DNA from: Aspidapion aeneum
Lineage: Eukaryota; Arthropoda; Insecta; Coleoptera; Brentidae
Direction of reading: 5' to 3'
DNA: 64,000 nt
NCBI GenBank assembly: GCA_963576565.1
Contig: OY755039.1
Span: 137,949,369-138,013,368, forward strand
Shown: positions 1-12,227 of the stretch, in pieces
How positions within the stretch are numbered: position 1 is the first letter of the stretch
How the letters are laid out: each line of letters opens with the position of its first letter
The notes under the pieces: generated by a model
What the model was told of the DNA's origin: nothing
Seen by the model: only the letters and a program-made list of their open reading frames with translations
Databases searched by the model: none
Position numbers and translations under genes: made by a program

Positions 1-887
1 TTGTTCTTTTTTGTTGGTTTCATAAGGGCACTCAAAAATCCTTGTTGCGATACAGTAAAAATTAAAACCAAGTGACCACTATAAAACCATAATGGCGTAC
101 CTATATAAATTTATTTTAAAAATATTGTAAAGAGAAAATATTTATCTAGTCGTGTTCGCAGTGTTTCTTAACAATAATTTTACTTTAATTTTGATTTATG
201 TAAACAGACTTTTTTAATGGTGAATAGTGTAAATGATTTTCATTTCATTTTAAATATTTGTTATTTTGATATCAAAAAACTATTAAAAAGCATTCTTGAA
301 CTGGCGCGCTTGTTTTGAGGGCTTTTCAGATACGATTTTAGCAGAAAAATAAATCTGGCAAGCAATTTGATCATCAACAAAACGACAAACTCGGTATATT
401 TTTATGTGATAAAATAATTTTGGGACTCTGACATTTTAGGCAATTTTGTGACCTAAATTATTTTATATAGCCATTGTGAATCTAAAATATCGCCATAGCT
501 TTTATAGGAAAACTTCTTTACTCTAAAGGTAATAATTATATGGTATTCAACAGAATCGCCAGGATACCAAATTACCAAATCTAGTTTTATAATAGGATAG
601 AGGACGTTTCTGAGTTGTTTTTAGAACCTGGCATAATAGCTTTAGGCTCTAAAAGGTTCTATACTAGTGGAACCGCTAGAGGGCGAAGCTGGAGTTTATT
701 TCTTATGGTTTTATAGTGAGTTTAATACATAGGTTGCCACCACCAATTGGGGAGTCCCATTTAGGAGGTCTAAGGGGTATATAAGGGTAATGGGAACGTG
801 TTAGCGACCAAACATTGAAACTAATGGTTTTAGGGAAAGGCGCTGGCAACCTTTTAGCTTCTGCTATAAATAAAGAAATGTTACTTG
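1..887. other. unassigned AT-rich sequence
   Basis: No coding signature, RNA gene or recognisable repeat was seen. The open frames are short and lack family motifs. It ends where a dispersed repeat shared with 56198-56450 begins. Confidence 0.5.
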
Positions 888-1140
888 CGTTACCAACTTG
901 GAGCACTTCTGAAAATCTCCTTTCCGCGCGGCATAAGTGCGGATCATTATGCAGGCTATCAAACGGCCTATGACTTGTCGTGGTAACAAGTGACAACGAG
1001 TTAGTTGATCGATTTTCTGCATTGGTGTCTACTAATAAGGTAATTGGGCACTTTTTTAAGACTTAGTGGTTATGATCGAAAATAGTTTGATATTGAGGTT
1101 TCGATCGTCTAAATTAGACAAGCTGACCTCTGTGCGACGG
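888..1140 (+). repeat. dispersed repeat, copy 1 (same as 56198-56450)
   Basis: About 250 bp match 56198-56450 in the same orientation, from the shared block ACCAACTTGGAGCAC through TTTCGATCGTCTAAATTAGA. A related tail (GACCAATAGA...GTTTGACTTTCAC) occurs near 12140-12180. No coding capacity or terminal repeat was found, so the class is unknown. Confidence 0.75.
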
Positions 1141-1403
1141 GGCCATTTATTAATTAGCTTAAGAAAGATTTTTTTTGCAATTTAGGTTTTACAATACTGA
1201 CTTGGCACACAGATGACCGGTTAGGATACGTTTGCATTTAGTTCGATTTGGTTCATTAAAACCGATTTAGACCTCCCAAAAGGAGGACAGGAGAGCTATA
1301 ATTTAAGAAGTTGGAGATCACTTTATTTTGATAGGACAATAATTAGTTCAACCAAGACCAAAAATAAAATAAGCTTACCTAGTTGTGTATAGGATCGAAA
1401 AGT

Positions 1404-2656
1404 TGGGCTATAGCTTTGGTTCGGAGGTGAAGTTACACTAGAATCTCTCTGTTCGTGGACGTAGTGCTTAAACCTGGTAATAAAAAACGTATAAAAAAAA
1501 GAGTACCAGCAGTGGCGGCTGCGGGGCAGTGCCCTTCCAAAACTAGACAACAAACAGTATTTTTAATTGATTTATTAAAAAAAAAGTTAAATCTCTCCTT
1601 ACAACATGTCTCATTCTCATTATTTTCTTTAGTCTGTGGTTAACAGAAGGCGATTCATTGGGTAAACTTTTTTAGCGTAAATAATTACAGGCCGGCAGCA
1701 CCGCGCGGGACAAATTTTAATTTGACCCGTTTCTTCCCGGTGTATGGGTGGGTGATCAAGCGCGGGGGCGGGAAGAATGTTAGTTTTAGGCGTTTTAGGT
1801 GACGTCGGCCATGTTCATCGTGCGAAAACGTTCGTTGCCCTTCCTATACGTTGCCGGTTCTATCCTTAGTGAAGATGTATGAGTTTGTTTTGATTTGGGG
1901 CAGGTCAGTATTTAAAAACCTTGCTGGTCGCGTGTCCATTGTTTGTTTTTGTTTGTTTTCAAAATTATTCAAATATATAAACTTCGATTACAAATAAAAT
2001 CTTTATGGCCACATAGACCGGACCTAAACATTAACCAAAATTTTACTGCAACATAATGTTGGGCTATAGCTTTGGTTCGGAGGTGAAGTTACACTAGAAT
2101 CTCTCTGTTCGTGAACGTAGTGCTTAAACCTGGTAATAAAAAACGTATAAAAAAAAAAGAGTACCAGCAGTGGCGGCTGCTACAGGTGGGGCAACGGGGC
2201 AGTGCCCTCCCAAAACTAGACAACAAACAGTATTTTTAATTGATTTATTTAAAAAAATGTCTCATTCTCATTATTTTCTTTAGTCTGTGGTTAACAAAAG
2301 GCGATTCATTGGGTAAACTTTTTTAGCGTAAATAATTACAGGCCGGCAGCACCGCGCGGGATAAATTTTAATTTGACCCGTTTCTTCCCGGTGTAGGGTG
2401 GGTGATCAAGCGCGGGGGCGGGAGGAATGTTAGTTTTAAGCGTTTTAGGTGACGTCGGCCATGTTCATCGTGCGAAAACGTTCGTTGCCCTTCCTATGCG
2501 TTGCCGCTTCTATCCTTAGTGAAGATGTATGAGTTTGTTTTGATTTGGGGTAGGTCAGTATTTAAAACCTTGCTGGTCGCGTGTCCATTGTTTGTTTTTG
2601 TGTGTTTTCAAAATTAAATACGTTGACATATGAAATTTTACTGCAACGTAATGCAG
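1404..2656 (+). repeat. tandem duplication, ~655-bp period, two copies
   Basis: Copy 1 begins at TTGGGCTATAGCTTTGG (1404) and copy 2 at the same string near 2059. They share a GC-richer core with GGCCGGCAGCACCGCGCGGG and the block GTGACGTCGGCCATGTTCATC. Each ends in AAATTTTACTGCAAC followed by a near-identical TAATG. Copy 2 lacks about 20 bp in one place and gains about 12 bp in another. No ORF longer than about 75 codons. Could be a satellite dimer or a duplicated non-autonomous element. Confidence 0.8.
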
Positions 2657-3079
2657 GGTGTTCCAAAAAAACTGATAATAGAAATTTTCATAAAAAAATA
2701 ATATGATGCTGAAAACCGGTTGTGCAGTTGCGAAAAAATAAATGCTTTTTTTTTGCTTTATTTGTCTTATTATGAACAATCCACGAAGTTATCCTGCGTG
2801 AGTGGCAAAGGGAATGTGTAATATTAAGCACTTTAGTGAAAAGTTAGATTTTCGAAAATCAGCTGATTTTTTGTTTTTGTAAGGTTAGATTCACTCAGTG
2901 AAAAACAGACAAATTTAAATTAAGTTAATGTTCGTTTTATTAAAATTGGATGTAATTTAAGTTAAGATCATGTGGCGTTTGCAAGAAGGACTTCTTCGAC
3001 ACTTTGTTTAGTAAGTTTTTTATTGAATTTTGTTATTTTTGAAGTTCCACCAATTTAGTTTTTTTATTTTTATTATAGA
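2657..3079. other. unassigned AT-rich sequence
   Basis: It begins with GGGTGTTCCAAAAAAACTG, a string typical of Tc1/mariner-type MITE ends. No matching inverted end was found. No gene is supported. Confidence 0.4.
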
Positions 3080-3122
3080 GCCCTTATGATTATGGTCGCT
3101 AAGACCGAAACGCGTCAAGGGT
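3080..3122 (+). ncRNA. hammerhead ribozyme-like motif, core variant AUGAUUA
   Basis: A type-I hammerhead layout. Stem I is CCCTT (3081-3085) with AAGGG (3117-3121). The core ATGATTA (3086-3092) replaces CUGAUGA. One extra T (3093) is followed by stem II GGTC/GACC with loop GCTAA, then GAAAC (3107-3111), the palindromic stem III ACGCGT and the cleavage-site C at 3116. Positions 3 and 8 are A and U instead of C and G, so they can still pair. The layout matches the Penelope-type motifs at 32194-33114 and 40205-40708. Activity is unknown. Confidence 0.55.
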
Positions 3123-3639
3123 AAGAAATACAGACTGCATTTTTACTAAAAACGTAGTTTTATTTCGCCGTTAAGAATTCAGTGTGGAGCAAAGGACCCC
3201 AACTCACTATACATCTAATTACTACGTAAATTAACTGGAACACTAAATTTTAAAAAAATCTATTTTAAAACTTTCCAAATTTCCTTAAAATTCCGTAAAC
3301 CCATAAATTTGCCAAAAATATTCCTAAAACAGGGAAATTTTCGTATAAAGTTGGCAACCCTGGGTGGCGGAACTAACTTTACTGACCTAGTTCGACTATT
3401 GGGCCTTTGTTCACTCCTGGACACACCATATATCGAATTGTCATTGTTGCTGTCGTGGTTTGTATACATACTCGGAGGTATTGATGTTTCTATGTATGAA
3501 TTTACCGCCTAAAAAAAAGTTTGACCATAAACATTGTATAGAGTATAGATTATTAAGCGTGATTGTTTTTGTTTTTAGGTTGTATTTGTGTGTTTTTGGT
3601 TTTGTGTTGCTTTTAACCAGTGTTAGGACAATATCAAAT

Positions 3640-4765
3640 AGAGGACAATTCGCCGCGGGACAATTCGCCGCCGGCCGATTCGCCGCGGGGACAAATCGCC
3701 GCGAGATTTTTTATTTTATGATGTTACCATTGGCAACTGTTTAAACTGTTTTATTTAGCTTGACTTCATATAATATATTTGTTTATTTGTTTGATCATAA
3801 CTTTTTTGAAACTTTTCCAACTAGGTATTTGGGGTTAGTATACAATTCAACAATTTTTTCTATTAGAAAAATAAATAAAATGGCGGATCCAAAATGGCGG
3901 ATTTTCCCATTTATGAACCGATTTGCATCAAACTCGAAACTTTAAGATCTTTCAGGTCGCTGATTATTATTTTTTACTTAATTTTAAAAAATCAAAATGG
4001 CGGTTCCACAATGGCGCACTTTCTTATTTATAAACCGATTTGCCTCAAACTTGAAGCAAGGTAACTCAATACAATTTTTAATCTAAATTTTAAAACCTGA
4101 AAATGGCGGATTCCTCGGGGCCTAGGCCCCCCCCCCCCCAAGCCTAAGATTTTTTTAGATATTTTTCACATATTTCATGAATAAAAAGATTAAAGAGTAT
4201 AAAATTCGCCATCATGAGGCTTCGCCCCCTCCCCCAGAGAAATCAGCCCCCCTCCCCCAATTTTGAGGCAAATCGGTTTATAAACAAGAAAGTGCGCCAT
4301 TGTGGAACTGCCAGTTTAATTTTTTGTAAATTTTAGTTAAAAATAATAATCAGCGAGCTGAAGGATCTCAAAGTTTCGAGTTTGATGCAAATCGGTTTAT
4401 AAATGGGAAAATCCGCCATTTTGGATCCACCATTTCCATTTTTTAAAATTTAAGTCAAAAATTGATTAAGTTACCTTAAGCGCCGCGATGTTTCGAGTTT
4501 GAGGCAAATCGGTTCATAAATAGGAAAATCCGCCATTTTATTTATTTTTCTAATAAAAAAAATGTTGAATTGTATTATACTAACCACCAAATAACTAGTT
4601 GATAAAGTTTGAAAAAGTTATGATCAAACAAATAAACAAATATATTATATGAAGTCAAGCTAAATAAAACTGTTTAAATAATTGCCAATGGTAATATCAT
4701 AAAAAAAAATCTGGCGGCGAATTGTCCCCGCGGCGAATCGGCTGCGGCGAATTGTCCCATCCCTC
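3640..4765. mobile_element. long-TIR foldback element with GC-rich ends
   Basis: The left end is a run of related GC-rich words (GGACAATTCGCCGCGGGA and variants, 3643-3700). The right end holds their inverted counterpart (4710-4760). Inside, 3700-3870 (including TTTGTTTATTTGTTTGATCA) is inverted at 4540-4700. Modules of about 100 bp starting AAAATGGCGGAT occur twice on the left and inverted on the right. The centre has a C-run (4126-4140). There is no transposase ORF, so it is probably a non-autonomous foldback element. A partial end copy lies at 51645-51740. Confidence 0.8.
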
Positions 4766-6310
4766 AAATACGTTAGAGCATAAATATCGGGCATACCCAT
4801 GCATTCTCACACGCGATGCTTGAAACCAGGACCCCTATTTAATTCTTAATGTTCCTTTTTCGGACAGACAGGATTTTGGTTACTGCGCATGCGTCAGTTT
4901 TGGTGGTTTTGGAACATATTCCGTTACGTCACTACATTATTTGACAATTGGCAAATGTTTAGGGTTATGTCTATTATTTTTTTTCTGAAAACTAGTTGAT
5001 TGGGTGAAAATTTATCAAATTGTGGATTACAATTGCAGTTTAATTGTGCAGATTTATTGTGGACACCATGAAGAGTGTTTTTTGGCATCTATAAACCACT
5101 CGTCACTTTTTTAACAAATTATAAAGAAAAATACACTCTCTGCTACTACTCTTACTTCGTCCGGACATTTTTCCGCAAACCGCACATATTTCAAGTGAAT
5201 TATTTCCCATTTTTCACAGAAAAAAACGCAAAACACCGCAAAATGTACATAAAGAACAAATATGGTGTCTAACCACTCAGCAGCTGTCTGTCCATGTGAC
5301 AAAGCAAGCGATGAATGCTTTACTTTTCGATTTCTCGAACATGTATTTATGAATAGAATAGAATGGAATTATTTATTTAACTACGTGAATACTAACAGTA
5401 TTTTGTAGCAAGTCATCACTAAAAAAACAATTTTACAAAATATAAAAAAAACTACAATTGTAAAATTAGAAAAACCTTAACAAACAACATTTAAGTGTAA
5501 GTAAACAAAATACATTATGTTTAATGCTGCCAGTTATTTTTTCTTTATTGTTTTATTTTGAATTTTTGGGAAAACCTAACCTTAAAGTTTGTTTTGATAT
5601 TTTTGGGCTTTCTGCAAAAACCTTCAAAAAAGAAAGTCCTGTTTGGGAAAAATTCCGATCAGGTGATAATTTCTCTCTTTGTTGAAAGTTATTTTCTTTT
5701 TGATCACCTGATCATTTTGTTAAAATCATTCGTGTTTTTTGCTCACGCTGGGAGTTTGAAGCGCCACCCTGTGTGTGACAAGGGAATGAAGACTTCACTT
5801 CCGCCAAAAAACTAAAAGAAGTCACACGTGTTTTCGGGTTGAAGACCGAAATTCCAGTCACAAGAAGGGGCGGTGCCGCCAGTTAAATTTTGGGACTGCT
5901 GCAGAATTACAGAAGGTAAGCTTCTAGCGTGTTGCCGATTTTTTCCTTTGTTTTTTAGTTTAATAGACTCTGTTTTACCAGGCGGGGCGAATTTAATTTT
6001 GGGGTTATTTTTTTTTAGGATATCTCTAGTTTTTCTCTCCTTCAGGGCTCAGATCTCTACATTATAAAAATTTATACTACAAATGGCTTCTGCAAATATT
6101 AATTTGTAGTATAGAAGCTATTTTTACTAGTTTTCATCAATTTGTGTTTCTCTATCATTAAATTATTAGAATTTCTTGTGGCATATGAATGAAGATCAGA
6201 ATTTTTTGTAAGAAAATTGCGTATTACGTATATTTTTTGAACACTGAAATATATAAAAATGTTCTACCGTATTTGGTATTTAAGAAAGTATATACATAAG
6301 AGTATCTTAC
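4766..6310. other. 3' flank or last-intron region of Graf, nothing assigned
   Basis: No SH3-type exon (the usual C-terminus of vertebrate GRAF proteins) could be read on the minus strand. No repeat is obvious apart from a short AT-rich palindrome near 6065-6115 (ATACTACAAAT against ATTTGTAGTAT). Confidence 0.4.
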
Positions 6311-6469
6311 ACAGGTATAAGGTGGCGGCTGATTGTAGGCAGGTTGAGGCCTATAATTCGGCGATACTCTGATAGGCTGTGCGTATACCGTCCTGTTATT
6401 GGACCCGTAAATGTCGTTTTCCGGGCTATACGTCGGCAAGTGGTTGTTCGGAGGTAAATGGTTGTAGAC
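6311..6469 (-). CDS. Graf: Graf, proline-rich C-terminal exon
   Basis: 159 nt, 53 codons, phase 0 at both ends. It is bounded by a strong acceptor (CTTTTTAG at 6470) and donor (GTAAGATAC at 6310). The translation begins VYNHLPPNNHLPTYSPEN and ends PQPAYNQPPPYTC. It is rich in Pro, Asn and Tyr, as expected of the low-complexity linker after a GRAF RhoGAP domain. PPPY could be a WW-domain ligand. Phase agrees with the end of exon 13780-13996. No family motif is diagnostic, so assignment to Graf rests on strand, phase and position. Confidence 0.6.
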
Positions 6470-6779
6470 CTAAAAAGAAAAGAAAATAATAACAAGTAAT
6501 CACATAGGTAGTTGGAAAACATAAACGTTTTCACCCATAGGTAGCAGAATGATCGCCAATGTACAGGGTGGTGTAAACCGTATATTGATAGAACAAGCGT
6601 TTTTCGAGATAAGCGGGAAATATCAAAAGTTTTCACAAATTGTTTTTCTTTGTTATAATTAATAAATCCGTCCAACAGAATTTTATCTTTCTCTTTTAAT
6701 TTTTGAAATTATGTAAAGTTGGTATTTTCCCTAGAAAACTGAACTATGTTCGAAGATAGTTTCTAACGGAATGTGTATT

Positions 6780-7484
6780 AGCTCACACATATACTATACT
6801 ATAGTAGTGTGAGCTATGGTGATCCTAATTTTTTCGAGAAAAAAAAAGTTGCTCCGATTTCAAAAATTTTTATATATCTTTGCGTTTCAGATGATTTTGA
6901 AACCTTTTTGTCGCGCCGTCTGTCTGTCTGTAACGACCAACGCTCATAACTCAAAAACCGCTTGGTAGATTTTAATGAAATTTGGTACCAAGGCTGGGTC
7001 TTGGGTCGAGATGGTCCCATTTAAAAATGAACAAAATCCACCGAACACAAGCCAAATAAAAGGGTGGGGGAAAATTTCAAAAATTAGAGTTTATGTGAAA
7101 ATATGGCGTGTGTGATATCAAACGCAAGGTAATTGAGTATGGAGTTAAACAAAATACATTTTATTTTTTTTTTCTTCAAAAAGGGTGGGGGTAGATTTTA
7201 AAAATTAGAGTTTACGTGAAAATATGGCGTGTGTGATATCAAACGAAAGGAAATTGAGTCCGGAGTTAAACAAAATACAGTTTAGTTTTTGTTTTTTTAA
7301 GGGTGGGGGTAGATTTAAAAAATTTGAGTTTAAGTCGAAACATGGCTTGTGTGGTATCAAACAAAAGGTAATTTAGTCTGGAGTTGAATAAGATATATTT
7401 CAGGTTTTAGTTTTATTAGCTCGCACGTACACTATAACTATAGTACCTAGTGTAAACTTAGGGGCCCATATATTGGCAGAGTAT
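6780..7484 (+). mobile_element. hairpin-ended ~700-bp repeat, copy 1
   Basis: It opens with a hairpin whose arms are AGCTCACAC and GTGTGAGCT (6780-6815). Next come a CTGT microsatellite, three tandem ~120-bp modules (GGGTGGGGGTAGATTT, then ATGGCGTGTGTGATATCAAA) and a second hairpin with the same arms, degraded here (AGCTCGCAC/GTGTAAACT). The end is GGGGCCCATATATTGGCAGA. Other copies are at 10561, 40906 and 53924, and an internal fragment at 47262. No coding capacity. Ends are not TIRs of each other in the usual sense. Confidence 0.85.
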
Positions 7485-7504
7485 TTTTATTACTTTCATT
7501 TAAA

Positions 7505-8300
7505 TGGTTTGCTATTTAAATTTTTTTGTGTAGTTAAAAATAATTTAAAAACAGTCTGGTAAATTAGTTTAAAATAAAATAATATAAAATTACCAATAAA
7601 AAAGTGTGGCGTGTTATTTTAAAGAAAATTTTACGTAGATTTCAAAAATTAAATATAACTACTACTCTTACTAGTTTGATATTTTAATTTTTTTTATGTA
7701 GTTAAAAATACTTTTAAAACAGTCTGGTAAAAGATATAAAATATTAAGTGTGGCATGTTATTTTAAAGAAAATTTTAGGCAGATTTAGAAAATCAAATAT
7801 AACAACTACTACTACTAATTGTTTTATGTAGTTAAAAATATATTTAAAACAGTCTGGTAAATCGATAAAAAAAATATATATTATAAAATTACAAAAAATG
7901 AAAGAAAATTTTACGCAGATTTCGAATATCAAATATAACAACTACATACTACTACTTGTTTCTATTTTAATTTTTTGATGTAGTTAAAAATATATTTAAA
8001 ACACTCTGGTAAATCAATAAAAAAAATTAATACAAAAAAAAACAAATTAATTCAAATATAAATATTAAGTGTGGAGTGCCGTTTTAAAGAAAATTTTAAT
8101 CAGATTTCGAAAATCAAATATAACTGCTACTACTACTAGTTGATATGTTAATTTTTTTATGTAGTTAAAAATACTTTTAAAACAGTTTGGTGAATCGATT
8201 AAAAAAAATATTATAAAATTACAAAAAATGAGTTAAAAATATAAAATAATAAGTGTGGCGTGTTTTTTTACGCAGATTTCAAAAATCAAACAAAAAAACA
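7505..8300 (+). repeat. AT-rich tandem repeat, about five units of ~130-170 bp
   Basis: Each unit holds TTTAAAACAGTCTGGTAAAT, AAGTGTGGCGTGTTATTTTA, a block GCAGATTTCAAAAATCAAAT and a (TAC)n run, with substitutions and indels between units. Nothing in it codes. It starts directly after the hairpin-ended repeat. Confidence 0.75.
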
Positions 8301-9169
8301 ATTGTTTAAATCCAGAAAAAAAATTTAAACAATTTTATTTAATATATCAAAATCTAAAAGTAAAAGATGAAATTCTCGACAGTTGGATTATTCATATAAA
8401 AACTATAAAAAAGCAATTTACACCAAAATGAAAGTTTTATAAATAAAAAAGCCGAACTAAACTCGAACTTTCCCAAAATCCAGACTTTTCAAAAACCCCC
8501 CGTAGATTAAAAACGGCGTTTTACAACAAAATGCAGGTTTGTATAGTTTTTGCAGTCAGTTGAACAAAGATAAAAGCCGACCATCGGCATATCCTTTATA
8601 GAAAGTGACATGGGCGGCGGTAGATATACTAAGAAAATTATTTCATTTAATTATGGCGTAAACTAAAGAAATAAAAATCGATAATAAAACTTTCTATTCA
8701 TACACCTACAGAAACGACACTGATTTATTTTCTAACTCTGCATACTGCCTACTAAAGGGGTCACAAAAAGCACACCAGAAAGCAATTAAAAGCGCATCTC
8801 AAAAAAATCTGCCAATCAGGTGCCGTCCATCCACCTGGACTCGGTCTGTCGGAAAACAAATACTTTAAAACCGCAAAGAGCCGCGCGTCTTCTGTGTCGG
8901 TAGGGTTGAAATTATACCAGGAAGATTTTATATGAATTTGGATAACTTTTGAAGGGCAGAATGAAGCAAAATTTCATGAAATCGATAGAACCCCGTATTA
9001 GGAGTTATTCGAGTGACTTTGCAAAAACTATACCTTTAACCTTCTCTTGAAAATCGAGCCTCGGAAGTGGGGGTCAGTTTATTTCTATCTCCCCGAGAAA
9101 CTAAGGTCACTCATCATCAAGCAAGCTTTAAGGCTTGCCTTTACGATGAGTGTCGAGAAACACCTGTGT
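8301..9169. other. unassigned intronic sequence
   Basis: No exon, RNA or repeat was recognised. A short inverted pair (CAAGCAAGCTT and AAGGCTTGCCTTT) with TTACGATGAGTGTC near 9118-9154 recurs at 18595-18620. Confidence 0.4.
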
Positions 9170-10400
9170 ATAAATTCTTGGAATGAGTGAGAGTGAGAAC
9201 GAGTATCTCCATTGCCTTATACAACTCAATGGTATCTCCCCACGCCACACAATGGGTTATATGAGAGGACTAGCGCGACACTCAATTTTAACTCTGTTTT
9301 AACCCACTTCTATACATCGGATCAACTTCAAATTTGGTACACACTTAAAGCTCCGATGACAATACAATATACTGATATTATGAAGTTCACAGCTCCCCCC
9401 CCTTTGAAAATGCTGGAGGGGGGCTACTATCTAAGTATGTCCGATATCGTTTAAAATTGGTATGCAGGGACTTTTGGGGATGGTAATCAAGAACTTTTAA
9501 TTAGATTTTTAAAATTCTTAAAGTAACGCCCCCGTCCCCCTTGGACAATTTTGACCATTTTGTGCATATCCGATCAACATCAAAATTTACAGTGCCAATG
9601 CAATACAATATTATAATGCTTTAAAGTTGGCAACCCCTCACCCCTTTGAAAAGGGTAGAAGGGGACCATCTAAGTATATGCCCGCAATTAGAAAAACGAT
9701 AACTGCAGTGGACTGTATATATTTTATTAAATGAAAGCGCGAACAAAAAAAAAATAAATATATTGATACGAAATCACGAAATAATCAAAGGTCCATAGGT
9801 TAATTGTTGGTACCACACAACGGAAATCAGAAACAAAGCACTCACCAGTTTGCAGCCAATTTCTCCACGTTCCAGGGGCCCCTTTCCGGATCTAATGATG
9901 GCACCACGTAGCTGAAGGGCTGAAGTTTCTAGTTCTATGCTTCAGTACACCAAAATCGAGCATTTTCAAGTGTAGAAATTTGTAAATGTTGGAGAAAGTA
10001 GTTAAAACGCCATTTTTTATCGAGGCGGTAGAAAGGATCTCTCTGATTCTGGGTGCGCATGTCAAATGCGCGAAAAATGTACTCTGTCCGTCATCCAATT
10101 GTGTGGTTTTAAAAATTTAAAAACAACCGCGAAATTTAGCGGGAGCTAACATTTAAGTATGTCCGATTTTGTTCAAAATTGGTATGTAGGGACTTTTGGG
10201 GATAGGGATCACGAATTTTTAATTATATTTTTAAAATTGTGAAATTGACGCCGCCCTTGTCCCTCTTGTAAGTCAATTTTGACCAACTTGTACATATCCG
10301 ATCAACATCAAATTTGGTATGGACTTATAGTTACAGCGACAATATAATATTATAAAGCTCTAAAGTTGGAAACTCTTCACCTTTAAGAATAGTGAAGGGG
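9170..10400 (+). repeat. degenerate tandem repeat around CATATCCGATCAACATCAAA
   Basis: Three related blocks (9300-9540, 9545-9690, 10140-10400) share CCGATCAACATCAAATTTGG, CAATACAATATTATAA and GGTATGTAGGGACTTTTGGG. The start (9170-9240, ATTCTTGGAATGAGTGAGAG) resembles 55383-55425. A different segment (9690-10135) interrupts the series and holds the candidate exon 9846-9911. Confidence 0.6.
9846..9911 (-). CDS. possible 66-nt Graf cassette exon
   Basis: A 22-codon open segment lies between an acceptor CCCTTCAG and a donor GTGAGT on the minus strand. Reading LRGAIIRSGKG...EIGCKL, it is phase 0 at both ends, matching the end of 13780-13996 and the start of 6311-6469. It could therefore be included or skipped without a frameshift. 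The peptide has no family signature. Repeats surround it, so a chance ORF is quite possible. Confidence 0.22.
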
Positions 10401-10560
10401 TTTTCGCGATTTAGGATCACGCACCATATTTTTTCTTATTTAATAAGCTTTCGAACAAGTTTTCACAAGTTGGGTCTACTAGTTGCAAAAGAGGTTGGAT
10501 GTTACTAACTTTTTACTTAAGTTTTTTAATTAAATTATAAATTTTACTTAAAAGGATATT

Positions 10561-11284
10561 AGCTCACACATATACTATACTATAGTAGTGTGAGCTATGG
10601 TGATCCTAATTTTTTCGAGAAAAAAAAAGTTGCTCCGATTTCAAAAATTTTTATATATCTTTGCGTTTCAGATGATTTTGAAACTTTTTTGTTGCGCCGT
10701 CTGTCTATCTGTCTGTCTGTATGGCTGTCTGTCTGTCTGTCTGTCTGTATATCTGTCTGTAACGACCAACGCGCATAACTCAAAAACCGCTTGGCCGATT
10801 TCAATGAAATTTGGTACCTGGGTCTTGGGTCGAGATGGTCCCATTTAATTATGAACAAAATCCACCGAACACAAACCAAAAAAAAGGGTGGGGATAGATT
10901 TCAAAAATTAGAGTTCATGTGAAAATATAGCGACTGTGAGATCAAACGAAAGGTAATTGAGTCTGGAGTTAAACCAAATACATTTTAATTTATTTTAAAA
11001 AATGGGTGTGGGTTTAAGTGAAAATATGGCGTGTGTGATATCAAACGAAAGGTAATTGAGTCCGGAGTTTAACAAAATACATTTTAGTTTTTGTTTTTTT
11101 AAGGGTGGGGGTGGATTTCAAAAATTTGAGTTTAAGTCAAAACATGGCTTGTGTGGTATCAAACAAAAGGTAATTTATTGTGGAGTTGAATAAAATATAT
11201 TTCAGTTTTTAGTTATATTAGCTCACACGTACACTATAACTATAGTACCTAGTGTGAGCTTAGGGGCCCATATATTGGCAGAGT
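10561..11284 (+). mobile_element. hairpin-ended ~700-bp repeat, copy 2
   Basis: Same structure as 6780-7484. Both hairpins are intact (AGCTCACAC/GTGTGAGCT at 10561-10596 and 11220-11260). The CTGT microsatellite is expanded (10698-10760). The element sits in T-rich flanks. No ORF. Confidence 0.88.
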
Positions 11285-12227
11285 TTTTTTTATTGTCTAA
11301 AAATGGCAAAAAAGTAAAGGTTAGCTTTTTTTAATATTTGACAGGTGTCAAAAAAAGTAGTTTATCGTTTTTCTTTTTTGATAAGCTTTCGAGCAAGGTG
11401 CCACAAGTGGGGTTATCTAATTTAAAAAAAAAATTTATGCGAGTAGACCTTTTTGCAGGGGTCTATACAAAAAAATTTCGAACAGAAATATTACTCGTTA
11501 AAAATCTTAGTCGAAGTACTTTGGATTTTTCAGAATAATCTAAATTCAATCCGCTGTCGAATTTATTCCATTTGGCTGATACACTAATTGTATAAAGACC
11601 ACATACATGGCAGTGTTTAGGGCTACCCCCAAAAAACAGGGGCAGCGAGAGGCAGCAAATTTTTTGTTTTTTTAGTGAAATAGACCCCTCTCTCTAATAT
11701 TCTGGTGATTTTACTAAGCCTTGCTAAGCTTGTTTCTGCAGGCTTTACAAAGAAAAATAGAGACGAAAATAAACGTAATATATTTCAAAAAATTTTATCC
11801 ATAAAAAGGGTTATGGAATTAGGAAATTACTAGTAGTTTTTAAAAGTGCAGTTACTGCTTATGCCCACTTTATACCCATATACCCAAAAAGTGCTGTTTG
11901 TATTGTCATTTTTTTTTTATTTAAAAATACTGTAAAAATACATAAACTTTTCTCCCAAAATATTTTTCAACTTTGAGGCTCTGTTACAGAGAAATACATT
12001 AAGACTTTTTTTATCAGTTGCATTTTTTTTGTTAACTGGACTATCTGCAATACATTTGGGTGGGTTTGGTCAATTTGGTTATCATAATTTAAAAAACATA
12101 TACAGGGCTAATGTCGTGCTAGCTCCGCCATATAACCCATTGTGCGTCAGGACCAATAGACTTGACAGTTTGACTTTCACCCGATTTTGAAGGAGTACTC
12201 ATTCTCACCCGTTCAAGAATTCATGTA
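11285..12227. other. unassigned intronic sequence
   Basis: AT-rich, without exon or RNA signatures. The end (12130-12220, GACCAATAGACTTGACAGTT onward) resembles part of 56440-56540. Confidence 0.4.

Noticed and set aside
1094..1140. Possible hammerhead in GATCGAAACCTC on the minus strand
   Set aside because: It has a GAAAC and a hairpin, but no CUGANGA-like core or NUH cleavage site at the right distance, also in the copy at 56396-56440.
1404..2656. LTR pair of a retrotransposon
   Set aside because: The copies are adjacent with no internal region, primer-binding site, polypurine tract or gag-pol sequence. The ends are not TG...CA.
5873..6067. Plus-strand ORF after ACAGAAGGTAAGCTT-like splice motif
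   Set aside because: It is hydrophobic and low-complexity, without family similarity or supporting exons.
10595..10879. ORFs through the CTGT microsatellite of the hairpin-ended repeat (CLSVCLSV tracts)
   Set aside because: They are low-complexity readings of a tetranucleotide repeat that vary with its length in each copy.
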